This document shows positions 48,901 through 59,246 of a stretch of DNA of 64,000 nucleotides, piece after piece. The position numbers and the translations under genes are program-made. The stretch's first letter is position 1; each line of letters begins with the position of its first letter. Origin of the DNA: Gordius sp. MW1 (taxonomy: Eukaryota > Nematomorpha > Gordioida > Gordea > Gordiidae); assembly GCA_964036665.1 (NCBI GenBank), contig OZ038527.1, forward strand, positions 9,455,835-9,519,834, given 5' to 3'. The notes beneath the pieces are model-generated. The model was not told the origin of the DNA and did no database searches. It worked only from the letters and a program-made list of their open reading frames with translations.

Positions 48901-51900
48901 AGGGTACTATTCCTTGTGGCATCAAGGATTAACGGGAAGATCTGGAAATTATTTAGCTTGTAGCATAATAGCTTTTGTAAAGGCAATACTTACAGATTTC
49001 CCTAAACAAGAAAGAATTGTATTATGGGCTGACTCTTGTGTTGCCCCAAAAAAAACTTATCCTTCTTTTTGAAATAATTCATTTTTTACAAACCACAACT
49101 TTTACCAACTTAAAAAGTATACCGATTAAATATTCCACCTCTGGGCACTCTTCTATTCAAGAAGTGGATAGCATTCCCAAATTGAAAAGAAATTAAAATT
49201 ACTTAGGTATATAGTCCTAATGGCCTGATAAACCTATTAACGCTAACAAGGATCAGTTTGCAAGTGAAGGCTATAGAATTTCTAATATACCTTTCACTAA
49301 AATAAAAGCCTTAATAACATAAAGGCAGATCCATATAATGTCCAATATAAACTTAATTTTTCAATTACTGGATGGAATGTAGTGTCCATTCTAGCAGCAC
49401 CTAAAATACAAAACATAAATAAAACTTATAAAAATTGCCTTTACAAGAGTTATTATAACAAGCTATATCATTGCCAGATCTTCCCGTTAATCCTTGATGC
49501 CGACAGTCTCCTTTTCTATTTAATGAACAGTGTGCTGTCTCATTGTATAATTTTGATTTTCTCATAATAAAAATGCGTGAGCTGCGCTTTTGGTAATGTA
49601 ATAACATTTTGAAGATCAACGCAAATATATGATAATTTTCTTTAATTATCGGATAGAACTGACATTCCATCGAAAGTTATAAATTTCATAATATTTTTTC
49701 ATTTTTTGGTGATAAATATTTCCCAGTATTTTGGTATAAATGTTTTTAAAAAAACGAGAGTTTTTGTTGCTTATATCCAGAGTGTGTAAAAAATAAGATT
49801 TTCAAACTCTTATTCTGACATTTTTTAGTTCAAAATAATATTGGAATGTATTTGTTTTTCGGAAAACTAATTGCCTTCTTTCACTCGGCATGCATACTTT
49901 AAATTTGCTATAAGCCTTTTTATGAATCAGGCATCTCCCAGAAGCTTTAATGAATTTCCATCTGTTCATGATCATTTATTTTTTGCGAGCATCTAAATGT
50001 GCAATTTTTACAATCCTTAATATTTCCTTTCTACACTTTTTAATACAATTTCCTTTAACTAAAAATTTTCTTTTCCTAGCCATAGTTTAATTCATTATTT
50101 TGCCTTGCAATTATCATTATCAATTTCTTGATTTAGACACTTAAAACTACTGTAAAAGTTATGGCTGTATTTTTTATATTAAGTTCTTATTTTATCAATG
50201 TGTGAAAAGGCATTGTAGAGATATTATTCGAATTAAAATGTAAAAGCAGACGATTTATTCACGTAATCAATGATCGCTTGCGATTGGGTAATTGCAGATA
50301 GAGCAAACCAATTCTTAAAAAATATTGATATTAGCGATTTAAGCGAAATAAGAAGCTTAATAGCGAAGCCTAAAAAAATTTTCCGCATTATTTAAAAAAT
50401 TTATGCTAAAATATATAAAAATCTACCGAATATCACTTTTCAAAAATTGTATTAGAGCACTTCAATTCTCAGGTAGTGATATGGATTAGATTTTAATTAT
50501 ATATCAATATTTTAAAAAACAATTAGTAATTACAAAGATAGTAGTAACCCCGGACTACGACTAGCCCCGATCTCCCCTAGGTTATATTTTTGTTTATAGT
50601 TTTATTTATATTGATCAGATGTTTATTGAATTTAAATACAAAATAATATAAAGGATAATATATCCCCGCTTATTGACATGAATACCCCTGAATTTTTTTA
50701 ATTTCTAGAAATTTCGTTTTTTTAACTCTCTAGCCTTAAAATTATTGATCGTTTTGGTATAAAAATTTTTCAACATAAAATATTAATGAGATGATCGAAT
50801 CTTTTGATTTGCAGGCCACAAATTCGAAATTAGTAGCTATTTCCACCTTGTACTTCAGCCTTGTTATTAAGATCCTTTCCTTAAGTTTCAAGGAGTGGCA
50901 AGTTAGTTTGATACCTCTGCAATTGCCATAAGGGTATACGTGCTTGCTCTCCATTGATTAGGAATTTGCGCTTTTCCCAATACCTATTAAACAGATATGT
51001 CATGGTCGTGACTCCTTCTTTTCGTCATCCAACTTTTGCTTCCGTAAAATTCCATCTGGACCATTCGCTTTTCATTTTCGCATCTTGTTAATTTGTATCC
51101 TCACTTAATCCTCCAGAAAAAGTTCGATCTTATTTATGTTTGGCTCAATATCGGGAAGGGAATCTTTGTCATTTGCAATATTCATAAATTTCTTGAGTAT
51201 ACTCTCCTCCTTTCCATCACTTCCTTCGGCTTGAAGAAGGTTTGACCCTTTTAGTTTTTGAAGGACTTCTACATCGCGACATTTCTCCTCCCTTATCTTG
51301 GCCAATTTGTACAAAAGCCTGTTTTGCCCCCTTTATGATTTAGTTTGTTTATTATCTCGATATAGGCATTGCAACGGCCTTCTTCGCGGCTCTCTTTGCC
51401 TTCCTATATTCGTAATAATCCTACGCCTTTTTTGATTTCTTTCTTACTTTGAAATCCCTAACCCCTTTATCGCATCAACACAGCTCCCTATTTAAGGCTT
51501 TGCTTCCTTTGGTCTGTCCTAGAACTCGAATCGCTGTTTCCTTTATGTCCTTAGTTAGCGTCTCCCAATTGTCGTCTACGTCCCTTTGCAACTTTTTGGC
51601 ACCCATGAGTGTGGAAGCTTTTTTCAATCGTCGACGTCTCTTTCAGTCTTTCGTATCTCATTCGAGTAAACCTTCTTCTTTCCGGGATTACTTTTCTTTC
51701 AAGATCCATAACAAGAGAACGATGTTGGCTGGCTGGCGATCTCTTCTCCCGGTATTATTTTGCAATCCTTGATCATCCATAAATCCTGTCGTATGAGCAG
51801 ATAGTCAATTTGACTAAAGTGCTTTTTACATCTCTAGGTAACAATATGAACCTCGCGTTTTTATTGCCATGTCGTATTGGAATATTTGAAAAAGTTTTTA

Positions 51901-54900
51901 CCTGTCCTTGTTCTATGGCTTCGGACATACACGACGCGATCTTTCACTACGTGGGCGTTGAAGTCCCCAAGAATTAGCTTTTCTTCCAATTCTATTCCTT
52001 GTATTTCCTTTTCCGACGAATTGATATGTCTTTCTCTGATTCCATACACCCAATTTGGGAGCATAGACGCACATAGTGGTTAGTAGGCTCCCTGGATCTG
52101 TAATCTTTACCCACATTAGCCTGTCTGAACAACCCTTGTATTCTACCACATTGTTATTGAACTATTCGCTTAAAACGCTACCGGCCCCGTTTCTACAATT
52201 TGGTGACCCACTGTTGAATAGCTTGTATCCCTATCCTAATTTCCGAGCTTTAGTTCCATTTTACCTCGTTTCTTGTAGGCAGGCGATGTGTACCTTTCTT
52301 CTTTTTAGCATTTGTAGGATCTTAATGCTCTTTCCCGTCAACGTACCCACATTCCAGGATTATCCGCATTTCCACAACTAAATTCCTTAACCGCCTTCAT
52401 TGTGAGCCAAGCGGTGACTCTAGTGTATTTTTCACATTCCACGGGCGGGGTGTGCAGTGCGCGTAGTTTGTGAAGGACGCCCCAGCTTCCTATTGTAAAG
52501 TTTTATTTGAATAACATCATTGTGAAGTTATTTTTATAGCCGGTTTCCGACCTGACGCCAACCCTCCACTTTTTTACACGAAATTAAGACCGTTATTTTA
52601 ATCCGGGGGAGGGGTAGGAAAGAATTTTTTAACACTCTTCGCCCCCGTTGCAGGAATTAAATTTTTATGACCATCCCTGTTTCTATTATTTAGACATCTA
52701 TAAATTAACTTGGTTGGTAATATAATTTGTACAATTTTCAGGCATATATATCTTTTACAAAACCCTTAATAGAAGATTTTATGAAGCTGATACTCAACCC
52801 GGATCTCAAAGTGCCACAAATTGATATCCTCTACCGTCAGTGTCAGCAAATTTACAGCAATTTTTTTGATCAATCCTCGGCGGATCGGATAGATTTTGAT
52901 GAACACACAATTGATCAAATGAAGCAAAGTAAGTAAGCCTATGCATGCCGCATGACTATAATACCCTCTAATAATAATTGTAATCTGTGATTTTTAAAGG
53001 TAGTTTTTTGCGAAAATGAGTAAAGTATTTTGGAAATAACGTTTTTAGCGTAAAAAATCTGTAGTAAACGCTATAACACCTATAAGATATTACTTCTCAT
53101 GAGTTAAAATGATAACTAGATACATTTTTATTAAACATTCTGTGCTTTCTTGTTGTTGGCGAAGAAAAGCTTAATTAATGGAGAGGTGTTAAAAAACCAC
53201 CCTCGCTTTGCACCACATTTTGGGCACTTTTAGTCATTGTCAATTTGTCCTTTTTAATTTTAATAGTTTGATTTTAAATGCCTTGAAGTTTCAACATAAA
53301 ATAGCTCTTTGTTGCAATAACTTTTATGTTTGAAAAATTGATAAAACCTTATTTTTTATTTTATTTAATATGTCTACCATAAAAAACTTATAATATTACT
53401 ATCGTTTTAAATTTTATCCTGTTCAAAAGTTAAGCTTGGTAAGCCTTTTTGCCAAGCATGACGCTTTTTATTTTTTTCGTTAAATTATTAATACTACACT
53501 ATTACTGGATATATATTAGTAACTGAAGAAAGTCCTAATAATGTGCTGCGTTTGCGTAACACGTCGCCCCTCTATACCGCCCGAGAGCACGTAGTATCGC
53601 TACTGGAAAATATATTTATACCCTTGTTCTGCAAAAGTTCTTCGGTATATTCCTATTATTTTCCTTTCACCCTTTATAAGATCAATTGACACACTAAAAA
53701 TTTATTAAATTATAAAATATTTGACTTATTTATATGTGTCTTATAAAAAATTTTATTTCATATTCTTAAACGTATTTTTATATAGTTTAGTAATTGGGAG
53801 CTCGGTGGCAAGAGTATGTTTACCGCGGGAAAGAATAATGCCAAGTAATTACAAATCTAGGCATTTTAATTCGCATTAAATTAGTAATAGCCCAACCTAT
53901 TGCTTAATTATTGCTTGCTACATTTACCGTGCTATGTCAATATAGAGCTTCGAAAAAGGGATCAGATATGCTTGTAGCAGTCTCAAAGTTGGGAAATCGC
54001 ATAAAAGGCGCTTTCAAGACTTCCACGAGTATATACACTCTACAACTTGTTTAAATTACCCTATATTTAAAATGCTTTTTAGTTTGTTTTTAACTTAATA
54101 GATTAAATTTATCTTACAGCACGTCAGATTCATTAAAATTTTCGGAATCACATACTGATAGAATGCAGATTAGGCGTAAGCCGCTTGAGTTTTATTTTAT
54201 GAGAAAAGAGTTGAGTTTTTCATCGAGATTGATGTAATATATTTTCAATATCATTGGCTCATTTCCGAGCAAATCACTCCGATGAGACGCTAAATGTTAT
54301 ATTTTAAATTAACCTTGATATTTATTATTAATTGTTATGTGTAAGATTGGATTTGTTGGCCCAATTTTCCACGAATGTTATTGGTTCAACCCTTTAATCC
54401 TTGATATAATTCAAGTAGAATGCTGTGTAAGCAGAGACTTCTTGCAATAATTTGATGTTTTCACTTGGATCCTTTATCAATATCACATTTCTGCACAATC
54501 TAATTTTGAATTGCAAACATTTATACTTCAGAAATCAATGGAAAAAAACATGTTTTGTCTATTGCTAAATTGTGCTTTATTTCGCCCATTCGATTCATTA
54601 TACAAGTATCTTTAAATTTTAATTAATATGAATAATTCAAATCCGATTTAACCGTAACTTGGTTTTAATCTTCGATACTAATTTATTATAAGATTCAATG
54701 TTATTAAGTTTTTTAGAATAAATTTTTATTGCTTTTTGCTTGTGTAGTTGATGGACAAATGATGGCAGAAGAGTGCTCAACCGAAAACGATGACTCTGTA
54801 TTAAATTATAACATATATGTATATATTTTTACCCAATTGTTTTTATAATTCCTAACTCTTCACTCGCTAAACTTTAGTGTTTTTCCAAACCCATAAATAC

Positions 54901-57900
54901 TTGTTCTTTAGTTGCCCTTGATAATAACAAATTATTTACTATATAAAGAAAGATCTAAACTTAATTTGTAAGATTGTCTTGCGTTTGTTAATCATTGCAT
55001 AAAATGCACTCTTATATTGCATGCAATTCAAAAATTATTAAAAATATTTGAAAAAATCGTGTAAAACTTAAATTTATTTTCTTAGTTCTATATTTGAAAA
55101 TTAATAAACTTTCAAATTGGAATTTACCAACTAATTCGCATTTTTGTTTAAATTGCTCTACTACGATTTTCCATAATTTTAATATTTAAAATATTGTTTC
55201 AAGATTGAAGACGAAATTGGTTCGATGGGTAACGATTTACCCGATTTAATGGGTCCGGGTGCCAACAGGGACCTATCCACTTTGACCATAACCATTCCCA
55301 AAATTGAATCGCGTATAGAAGCTGGTGGCAAACAAAATTTTGTGTAAATTCTCCCTCTCTTTTTTTGTTGTATCCACCCTACTTCTAACATATTCTATTT
55401 CCCTTGTACTTCTAAAACCCTTGCTTACACATTGCCACCTTTTATTCTCTACGTTATTTTGTTATTTTGGGTACTTTTATACTTTTTTAAATCTTTTAAA
55501 CGCATTCTCTACATTTTTCAACGGTCTAGCTAGATATTCAACATAATACTATTGACTTCTAATCCAACTTTATCCTAATAATAATATATGTCTCTTCTAA
55601 AATGCACCTTAAAATCAAAACTTAAACGGTTTTGCTACAAAAAAATCAAAGCTTTTCTACATTTTATTACTATATAAAGATATAAATTTAAGCTTATGGC
55701 AATTTTGATCCTCGAACCGAATATATTATTCTGTCCTTGTTTATGAATATTTATTCACCATTCGGTAGGAGTTTGGGTCTTATGCAGTGGTTTGTTTATC
55801 AAATTTTTCACAAATTAATATTAGAATCAATAAGCAAATAAATAGCATGCGAGAAAATAGCATTAATTAATTGTTAAATTATAACTTAGAGAAAAATTAA
55901 AACGGAGATAATTGCAAAATTTATTATCCTGCCATCTTAAACATATTAATGCTTTTTTATGCATTTGGCTTGTTTATAGACAATTTAAAAGCTTAAAAAA
56001 TATACTATATAATATTTCAAAAAAATGTTTTTATCTATTTCGGCAAGCTTCATTATCTACGTGCAAAAGCTAGAAAGCAATTCACCGACTGAAGCTTCAG
56101 CGTCTACGAACGGTGGGACGATTGATGATACAGAAAATCCTTACTCATCATCACCCCTCAATCAAGAATCTTTGTGGTACGTAGAGAGGCGATACCCCGA
56201 ATTTTATGTGTTGGAAAGCAAATTGGCCGAATTTCATGGTACACATTTAGAGCTTTTATTATTAAATGCGGGCGATTTGGTTCTTAATTTGAGATTGTTG
56301 ACGAATGTTTGCTATATGCATTAGATAAAATTCAACTTAATTACTGAAATCTGTTCAGGTGAACTTAGAAGGAAGATTGATTTTTTACTTACTTCTAAAA
56401 GCACATTAATGAGTGCTATATTCTTCAGGGTTTTATATAAATATCCTTGTACTTAAACTAGGCATTTATTAATAACTTGATGAAAAATAAATGTGAAAAC
56501 ATATTAGGAATTCAATTTGGCGCCTTTATACTTAAATTGGTTTTATTTTATCTTAATAGGCATGTTTGAAGACATACAACTTCCCGCTAAAAGGGTTTTT
56601 AGCGCCAAAGATTGGGCCTTTATAAATGCGAAAAAGCCTTTGTTTGAGAATTATTTGCAAAAATTATGTAACAAATCAGAGTTGAGGAACAGCGAACTAT
56701 TACACAATTTTCTTACGTCGCAAGAAGAATTTATATCAAGCTTCTTACCAGACATAAACATCGGTTATTCGTCTTTTCAAAATCTATCATCTCTCAATGT
56801 TAAACAAGTGTTAAATTTATTTTTATGTTTTAATATAGGTAAAATGTTCAAAGCTCCCTTGCGACTTCTACCGGAGGCAAGTTATGATGTGTTACTTGAC
56901 ACCTATTTATGCTTGCTATAATTTTCAGTTCTTAAAATATTTAATGTTTCTTTATTTTATCCAAAATTTTACACTTACATAGCAGCTATTAATAATAATT
57001 ATAAGATTCTGTTTGAAATTTTAATTATGAAATAATTTGGTTAAATGTGTTTAAACGGAACAAAATAAGTTCCGTGATTAATCTTTTAGAACTTTTATAT
57101 AACAGAAAGGACAACATTTAGATCCCTTCTTGCAATCGTTCGTTGCATCGACCGAAACGGTGAAAATTAAGAATCGAAATTCCGCCTCTACTCCCCAAAT
57201 GTTGCCGGATCATTTGGACCGAACCTTTGCTAAACATTTGGTACTTTTTCCCCAAAATAATTTGTATGTTATGTGAAGGATGTGGGTTTCTTCATAGATT
57301 GAGCCAAGTTAATACAGTTAAACTATGTTTATGAAAGTGTAATTTCAAATATCATTATATTTATTTATCGAATACAATTATACTGCTCGATTAAATTTAA
57401 AAATGACGAATTACAAATGAGGGCTTTTTTTAAGACAACCAAGGTTAAAATAAAGGTTTAGCGAATTTTTTGGCTTGCAGTATATATCTTTTAAAAACTC
57501 TATAATTTAAAGATATTCCAATAAAAATTTTCTCAATTTGTGCAAATTTATAAGTGGTTGAATAATTGGTTTTATTTAGCTCCAAAGTTTAGTTATAATG
57601 CTTGAATAAAATTTAATCTAATTAGCTCTTTAAATGACAATTTTTTAAACCTACCTCGGCGTCTTTAATCACCCTCATGTTAGAAAAATATTGTTACGCT
57701 AAATATAATTTTATTAATTTAATATAAAAAAATAATTTTAAATATTCAAATTATGTTGAATGTATTGCTCAAGTTATAAATCTTACTAATATGTATATTT
57801 GGCACAGTACAACAATCCGATGTATGAAAGATGTTTGGCGTCTGAATCGAATTCGAGTAAAGGGCAAAGTTCATCGCCGTCCCATGGTAAAAAGACTAAC

Positions 57901-59246
57901 GTCGCGGGCAATAAAAAGCGCAAGCAGTATGCCATATCGGGCTTCTACGATTACATCATTTATTTCTGTAAGCCCTGGGTTTTCTTGCTTAGTTTTTAAG
58001 TTTTTATAAACTAAGTTTTAATTTGATATGCTTTAATCTTATTTTGTAAGAACATATTAGTTTTAAACATGGGCGTAGCCAGGGGGGGGCGCCCCCCGCT
58101 AAATTACGAAAAAAAAATTATTCAATGCAAAAACTTTGAAAAATTAAAAAATAAATATGTTTTGCCCCCCTCTAATTGAACTTTTAAACGTTTTGCCCCC
58201 CTCCTAATCCAAAACCTCGCTACGCCCATGGTTTTAAAATTTAAAGTTTAGTAGGTTTTTAAAACGTACGCCTAAACATATAATAATTTTATTGACATTC
58301 TTTGTCAACCCTTTTCATGTGTTATTTTTTTACTGCCTAAAATATTAAACGTGTGTATCGGGATTTTGCAAATATTATTAATAACTCTAAGTCGTTAGCC
58401 CTCTTTTATACAAATAGTCTTTGCTTTTAGAAGAATTTTGTAAGAGAGATTAGAGCTAATTTATTCACACTGTATTTTAATTTAAACATTCATGTGGAAA
58501 CTAAACTTTATAGTAAAAATGCTGCTCAGGATTCATAGCTCTATTTTGAAGACTATTAAATATTTATGCATAATCTTACTAGGTTTCAACATTTTCCACG
58601 TACCAGAATGGATTATTAGGGTACTTTTGGCTTTTCGACTAGGCATCAAACCCATTTTCGAAAGATACCTCGACACTAAACTTAACCAAAAAATTATGCG
58701 TCTAGAGCACCCTGCCTTCATTGTGGACTTGATAAATATGCTACAAAGTTAGTACTTTTTGATTAAATTAGTTTTATTGATACAATGTTTTGTTTACCAC
58801 GTTAACTTCTCATTTAAAAGTAAATTGTGTTTTGTATTTTAATATAAAAATATAATTTTAGACGCCATTTACCCCGATGAAATCAAGCAAAAATCGGTCA
58901 AGGACTCGAAAAGTGAAATGGTTTCACTTACTCAAAATATGAGCAAGGAAAAGAAGGCGGCTTACGCCTTGGAATTGTTGCAAAAACAAATGCATTGTTT
59001 AAAGTGGCTGTTACCCGAAAAAAATATTCAAGATGGCACCCTCCTTCTCTTTGACTGTTTTCAGCATCCCATTTTAAACAAGCATGTAAGAAGATCCTTA
59101 ATTTTAGTTAAGTTATTAAATTTAATACTTTTTTCATAACTTTGATGTGATTGTTTTATAACATCTAGCTTACCTATGTCCTGCTGGATACCATTATTGG
59201 AGAACTTTTTCCAGAATTATCCGCACCAGTTGAAAAGCAAAAATGA
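33920..59246 (+). CDS. SNX14: SNX14-type sorting nexin (TM-PXA-RGS-PX-nexin_C)
   Basis: This family of ER-anchored sorting nexins works in lipid-droplet and endolysosomal lipid handling. Exons: 33920-34187, 34287-34402, 34442-34485, 34521-34598, 34658-34740, 35309-35468, 36352-36427, 36880-36921, 37400-37483, 38035-38149, 52773-52928, 54748-54818, 55204-55343, 56048-56238, 56560-56763, 56839-56880, 57110-57240, 57808-57967, 58583-58747, 58862-59085, 59169-59246. All phases agree and the sum is 2628 nt, 875 residues. Two hydrophobic segments lie at about 28-75. PXA is about 108-289, ending EILACRILLP...FVNYLILVLFEGN. RGS (about 322-410) has NQDLLFIFMNFMKSEG. PX (about 455-605) has RRYPEFYVLESKLAEFHG. 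Nexin_C (about 705-870) has HVPEWIIRVLLAF and LTYVLLDTIIGELFPEL. The family is usually slightly longer (~950). Least certain are the start exon, the exon 1/2 junction, the GTTACT donor of exon 2, and the exon 12 donor. Confidence 0.93.
34403..34657 (+). other. Three micro-introns of SNX14 (39, 35, 59 nt)
   Basis: Introns 34403-34441, 34486-34520 and 34599-34657 are needed to join FLELTLQHY-type, KITSDTFLVSE-type and NSNVSIKDKF-type PXA segments in frame. The 35-nt one has a GTAAAT donor and a TTTTGTTTAG acceptor. Without splicing each join meets a stop codon or frame change. Confidence 0.8.
35500..35652. mobile_element. Decayed CATGGGCG-type MITE in SNX14 intron 6
   Basis: The right end TTGTTGCTACGCCCATG is clear. 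The left end is worn (GTCAGGAGGGG followed by a C-run). No target duplication can be read. Confidence 0.5.
38640..39200 (-). pseudogene. LINE reverse-transcriptase fragment
   Basis: On the minus strand, broken by stops and frame shifts, I read YADDIVLCEE-like polymerase core residues near 39170-39190. A downstream block near 38830-38900 has VRQVLLYGGETWALNTMEKK. This is the same type of LINE tail as at 14775-15330. It is a dead copy in SNX14 intron 10. Confidence 0.65.
39506..40210. mobile_element. Non-autonomous hAT element, CCGATACC repeats
   Basis: The ends TAGAGATGCACCGATACCA and TGGTATCGGTGCATCTCTA are perfect 19-bp inverted repeats. The flanks attttaac (39498-39505) and attttaac (40211-40218) are a perfect 8-bp duplication. 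GCCGATACC words cluster at both ends. It is non-coding inside. TAGAGATGCACCGAT ends are typical of a widespread hAT group. Confidence 0.93.
40336..40576. repeat. Segmental repeat X, copy 1
   Basis: The sequence from TATTTATTTGCCCTAACG to TTTATATGCATCAAGTAGG, just left of pogo copy A, recurs just right of pogo copy B at 45669-45885. It then continues after an insertion at 47587-47605, directly left of pogo copy A'. The unit X+pogo therefore appears duplicated. Confidence 0.8.
40575..42446 (+). mobile_element. pogo/Tigger-like element, copy A
   Basis: It begins with TA and AGGGGAGACCGGGACTA, the terminal repeat also seen at copies B, C and A'. The right terminal repeat is missing; the element stops where copy C starts. 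It encodes a broken transposase on the plus strand. Confidence 0.75.
40928..42440 (+). pseudogene. pogo-type transposase with PHD-like tail, copy A
   Basis: In order: a pipsqueak-like helix-turn-helix region (KRKEVLKAMKEKISL), a CENPB-like part (AGTDWFSCFIKRNHH), the first catalytic Asp in YNMDET, the core SITSGERGT and DGPIGLVGHSNGSGW, and the C-terminal FGHLKKYY and GICPFNPN. Last is a ruined zinc-finger remnant. Several stops and shifts (for example in the first helix region and after NMDET) make it non-functional. The family is DDE_1 (pogo/Tigger/jerky). Confidence 0.8.
42447..43165 (-). mobile_element. pogo-like fragment, copy C
   Basis: It begins TAGGGGAGACCTGAGCTA and aligns with the left 650 bp of copy B, including the C-terminal zinc-finger coding part on the minus strand. 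It stops at GATGGACCAGAGATCAAGC, where copy B inserted at a TA. It contains a MITE at 42670-42791. Confidence 0.7.
42670..42791. mobile_element. Short MITE, CATGGGCGTAGCCAGG family
   Basis: The ends are CATGGGCGTAGCCAGG and CCTGGCTACTACCATG. The flanks aaaacatc (42662-42669) and aaaatatc (42792-42799) form an 8-bp duplication with one change. At 122 bp it is an internally deleted copy. Confidence 0.8.
43166..45669 (-). mobile_element. Full-length pogo/Tigger-like element, copy B
   Basis: Both termini are present: TAGGGGAGACCGGGGCTA at the left and TAGCCCCGGTCTCCCCTA at the right, perfect 18-bp inverted repeats including the TA target. Length is 2.5 kb. It carries one transposase gene on the minus strand. 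It is inserted in copy C. Confidence 0.9.
43502..45231 (-). pseudogene. pogo-type transposase with C-terminal PHD finger
   Basis: Read from right to left. The helix-turn-helix region (45231-44995) has TPYCYATIKKFYLKF. The DDE core has DGPTGCVGISNGSGL (near 44350), then LDNHTSHCSLDII (near 44230). The third Asp is in HRLQPLDVAVFGPLK (near 44130), then GIWPLNP. A PHD-like finger (43640-43502) has CLICNK, EDWFLCRVC, WAHGSCC and FICRNCKK. Such C-terminal fingers are common in pogo-type transposases. At least one stop and one frameshift (near 44190) and a poor middle part make it inactive as read. It is the best-preserved copy here. Confidence 0.85.
45669..45885. repeat. Segmental repeat X, copy 2 (interrupted)
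   Basis: It matches 40336-40560 with about 90% identity by eye. It is split by the CTAGCTG-ended element; the last 20 bp (GTTTATATGCATCAAGTAG) resume at 47587. Confidence 0.8.
45885..47586. mobile_element. Element with CTAGCTG...TATATAAGATT ends
   Basis: The left end ACTAGCTGACCCGGCAAACG and the right part CGGCATACATACACACATAG then TATATATAAGATT match the element at 15454-17948 in style. The 3' region shares GCATAAAACCCAATATCG. An internal ~198-bp tandem duplication (GGCGGATACGGATACGCATA at 46160 and 46358) is seen. A composite of MITEs interrupts it at 46445-47082. No coding frame. Confidence 0.65.
46445..47082. mobile_element. Composite of nested CATGGGCG MITEs
   Basis: The outer ends CATGGGCGTACCCAGG and CCTGGCTACGCCCATG enclose a further left end (CATGGGCGTAGCCAGAGG at about 46661) and several repeated GGGGGCAGGGGGCGCGGC/CCCCCCCTAATTAGCCAGG junctions. 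The longest C-run of the window (about 23) is here. At least two insertions or slippage expansions are needed to explain it. Confidence 0.6.
48047..48249 (+). pseudogene. pogo helix-turn-helix fragment
   Basis: The frame reads EVLKAMKENISLKDIALQTHF and STIKNITINLKRENHLLRK, a pipsqueak/CENPB-type N-terminal DNA-binding region, clearer here than in copy A. It ends at a stop where the homology with the mirrored copy continues. Only the DNA-binding part survives. Confidence 0.7.
48380..49385 (+). pseudogene. Repeat-borne DDE-like protein family, broken
   Basis: Segments in order: IPRVKSHYNRSNTDKEYFE, FNISFIKPYKID, NETARRSLIRKGYYSLWHQG with TGRSGN, ERIVLWADSCV, and in another frame SGHSSIQEVDSI. 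This order (SHY-R...FN-SF-PK...LW..G....N...SD-C....GH....DS) is one I know from many uncharacterised repeat-encoded proteins of insects and cnidarians. The acidic residues hint at a DDE/RNase-H-type transposase, but I cannot assign a superfamily. Frameshifts and stops break it. A second, inverted partial copy (NETAHCSLNRKG...QGLTGRSGND) lies on the minus strand at 49440-49610. Confidence 0.5.
49401..49670 (-). pseudogene. Inverted partial copy of the same protein family
   Basis: The minus-strand frame has KLYNETAHCSLNRKG and HQGLTGRSGNDIACYN, matching the plus-strand fragment at 48850-48970. With the mirrored pogo N-termini outside it, this makes the interior of copy A' an inverted duplication. 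Confidence 0.55.
50740..52460 (-). pseudogene. LINE with endonuclease and RT start, decayed
   Basis: Reading minus from about 52150: an apurinic-type endonuclease segment with DRLMWVKITDPGSLLTTMCV and KLILGDFNAHV (GDFNAH is the hallmark). A linker rich in Lys/Arg follows (51780-51100), then an RT N-terminal block (WSRWNFTEAKVG, LFNRYWEKRKFLINGEQARI) near 51060-50930. The order endonuclease-linker-RT is that of non-LTR retrotransposons. There are many stops and shifts. It ends about 300 bp before SNX14 exon 11. Confidence 0.75.
58078..58230. mobile_element. MITE, CATGGGCGTAGCCAGG family, in SNX14 intron 18
   Basis: The ends CATGGGCGTAGCCAGG and CCTCGCTACGCCCATG are flanked by a perfect 8-bp duplication, gttttaaa (58070-58077 and 58231-58238). 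This copy gives the clearest proof that the family makes 8-bp duplications. Confidence 0.93.

Larger units (their letters stand above)
47604..50579. mobile_element. Chimeric pogo-like element, copy A'
   Basis: Left terminal repeat TAGGGGAGACCAGGGCTA, right terminal repeat TAGCCCCGATCTCCCCTA. Both halves code for the same N-terminal helix-turn-helix segment in opposite directions (plus at 48047-48249, minus at about 50110-49850). No DDE core lies between them. Instead the middle holds an unrelated coding fragment. It looks like an inverted, internally replaced derivative that kept both ends. Confidence 0.7.
38150..52772 (+). other. SNX14 intron 10, 14.6 kb, transposon-filled
   Basis: Donor GTAAATAT follows the exon ending IIQFYMSL. 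The acceptor TTAATAG precedes AAGATTTTATGAAG. The phase-1 join restores the RGS helix (FYMSLEDFMKLILNPDL). An alternative acceptor TTTTCAG at 52741 would break phase. Almost all of the intron is accounted for by the insertions listed separately. Confidence 0.85.

Noticed and set aside
52727..52772. Earlier start of SNX14 exon 11 at acceptor TTTTCAG (52741)
   Set aside because: It would need phase 0, but exon 10 ends in phase 1; the acceptor at 52772 restores both phase and the RGS alignment.
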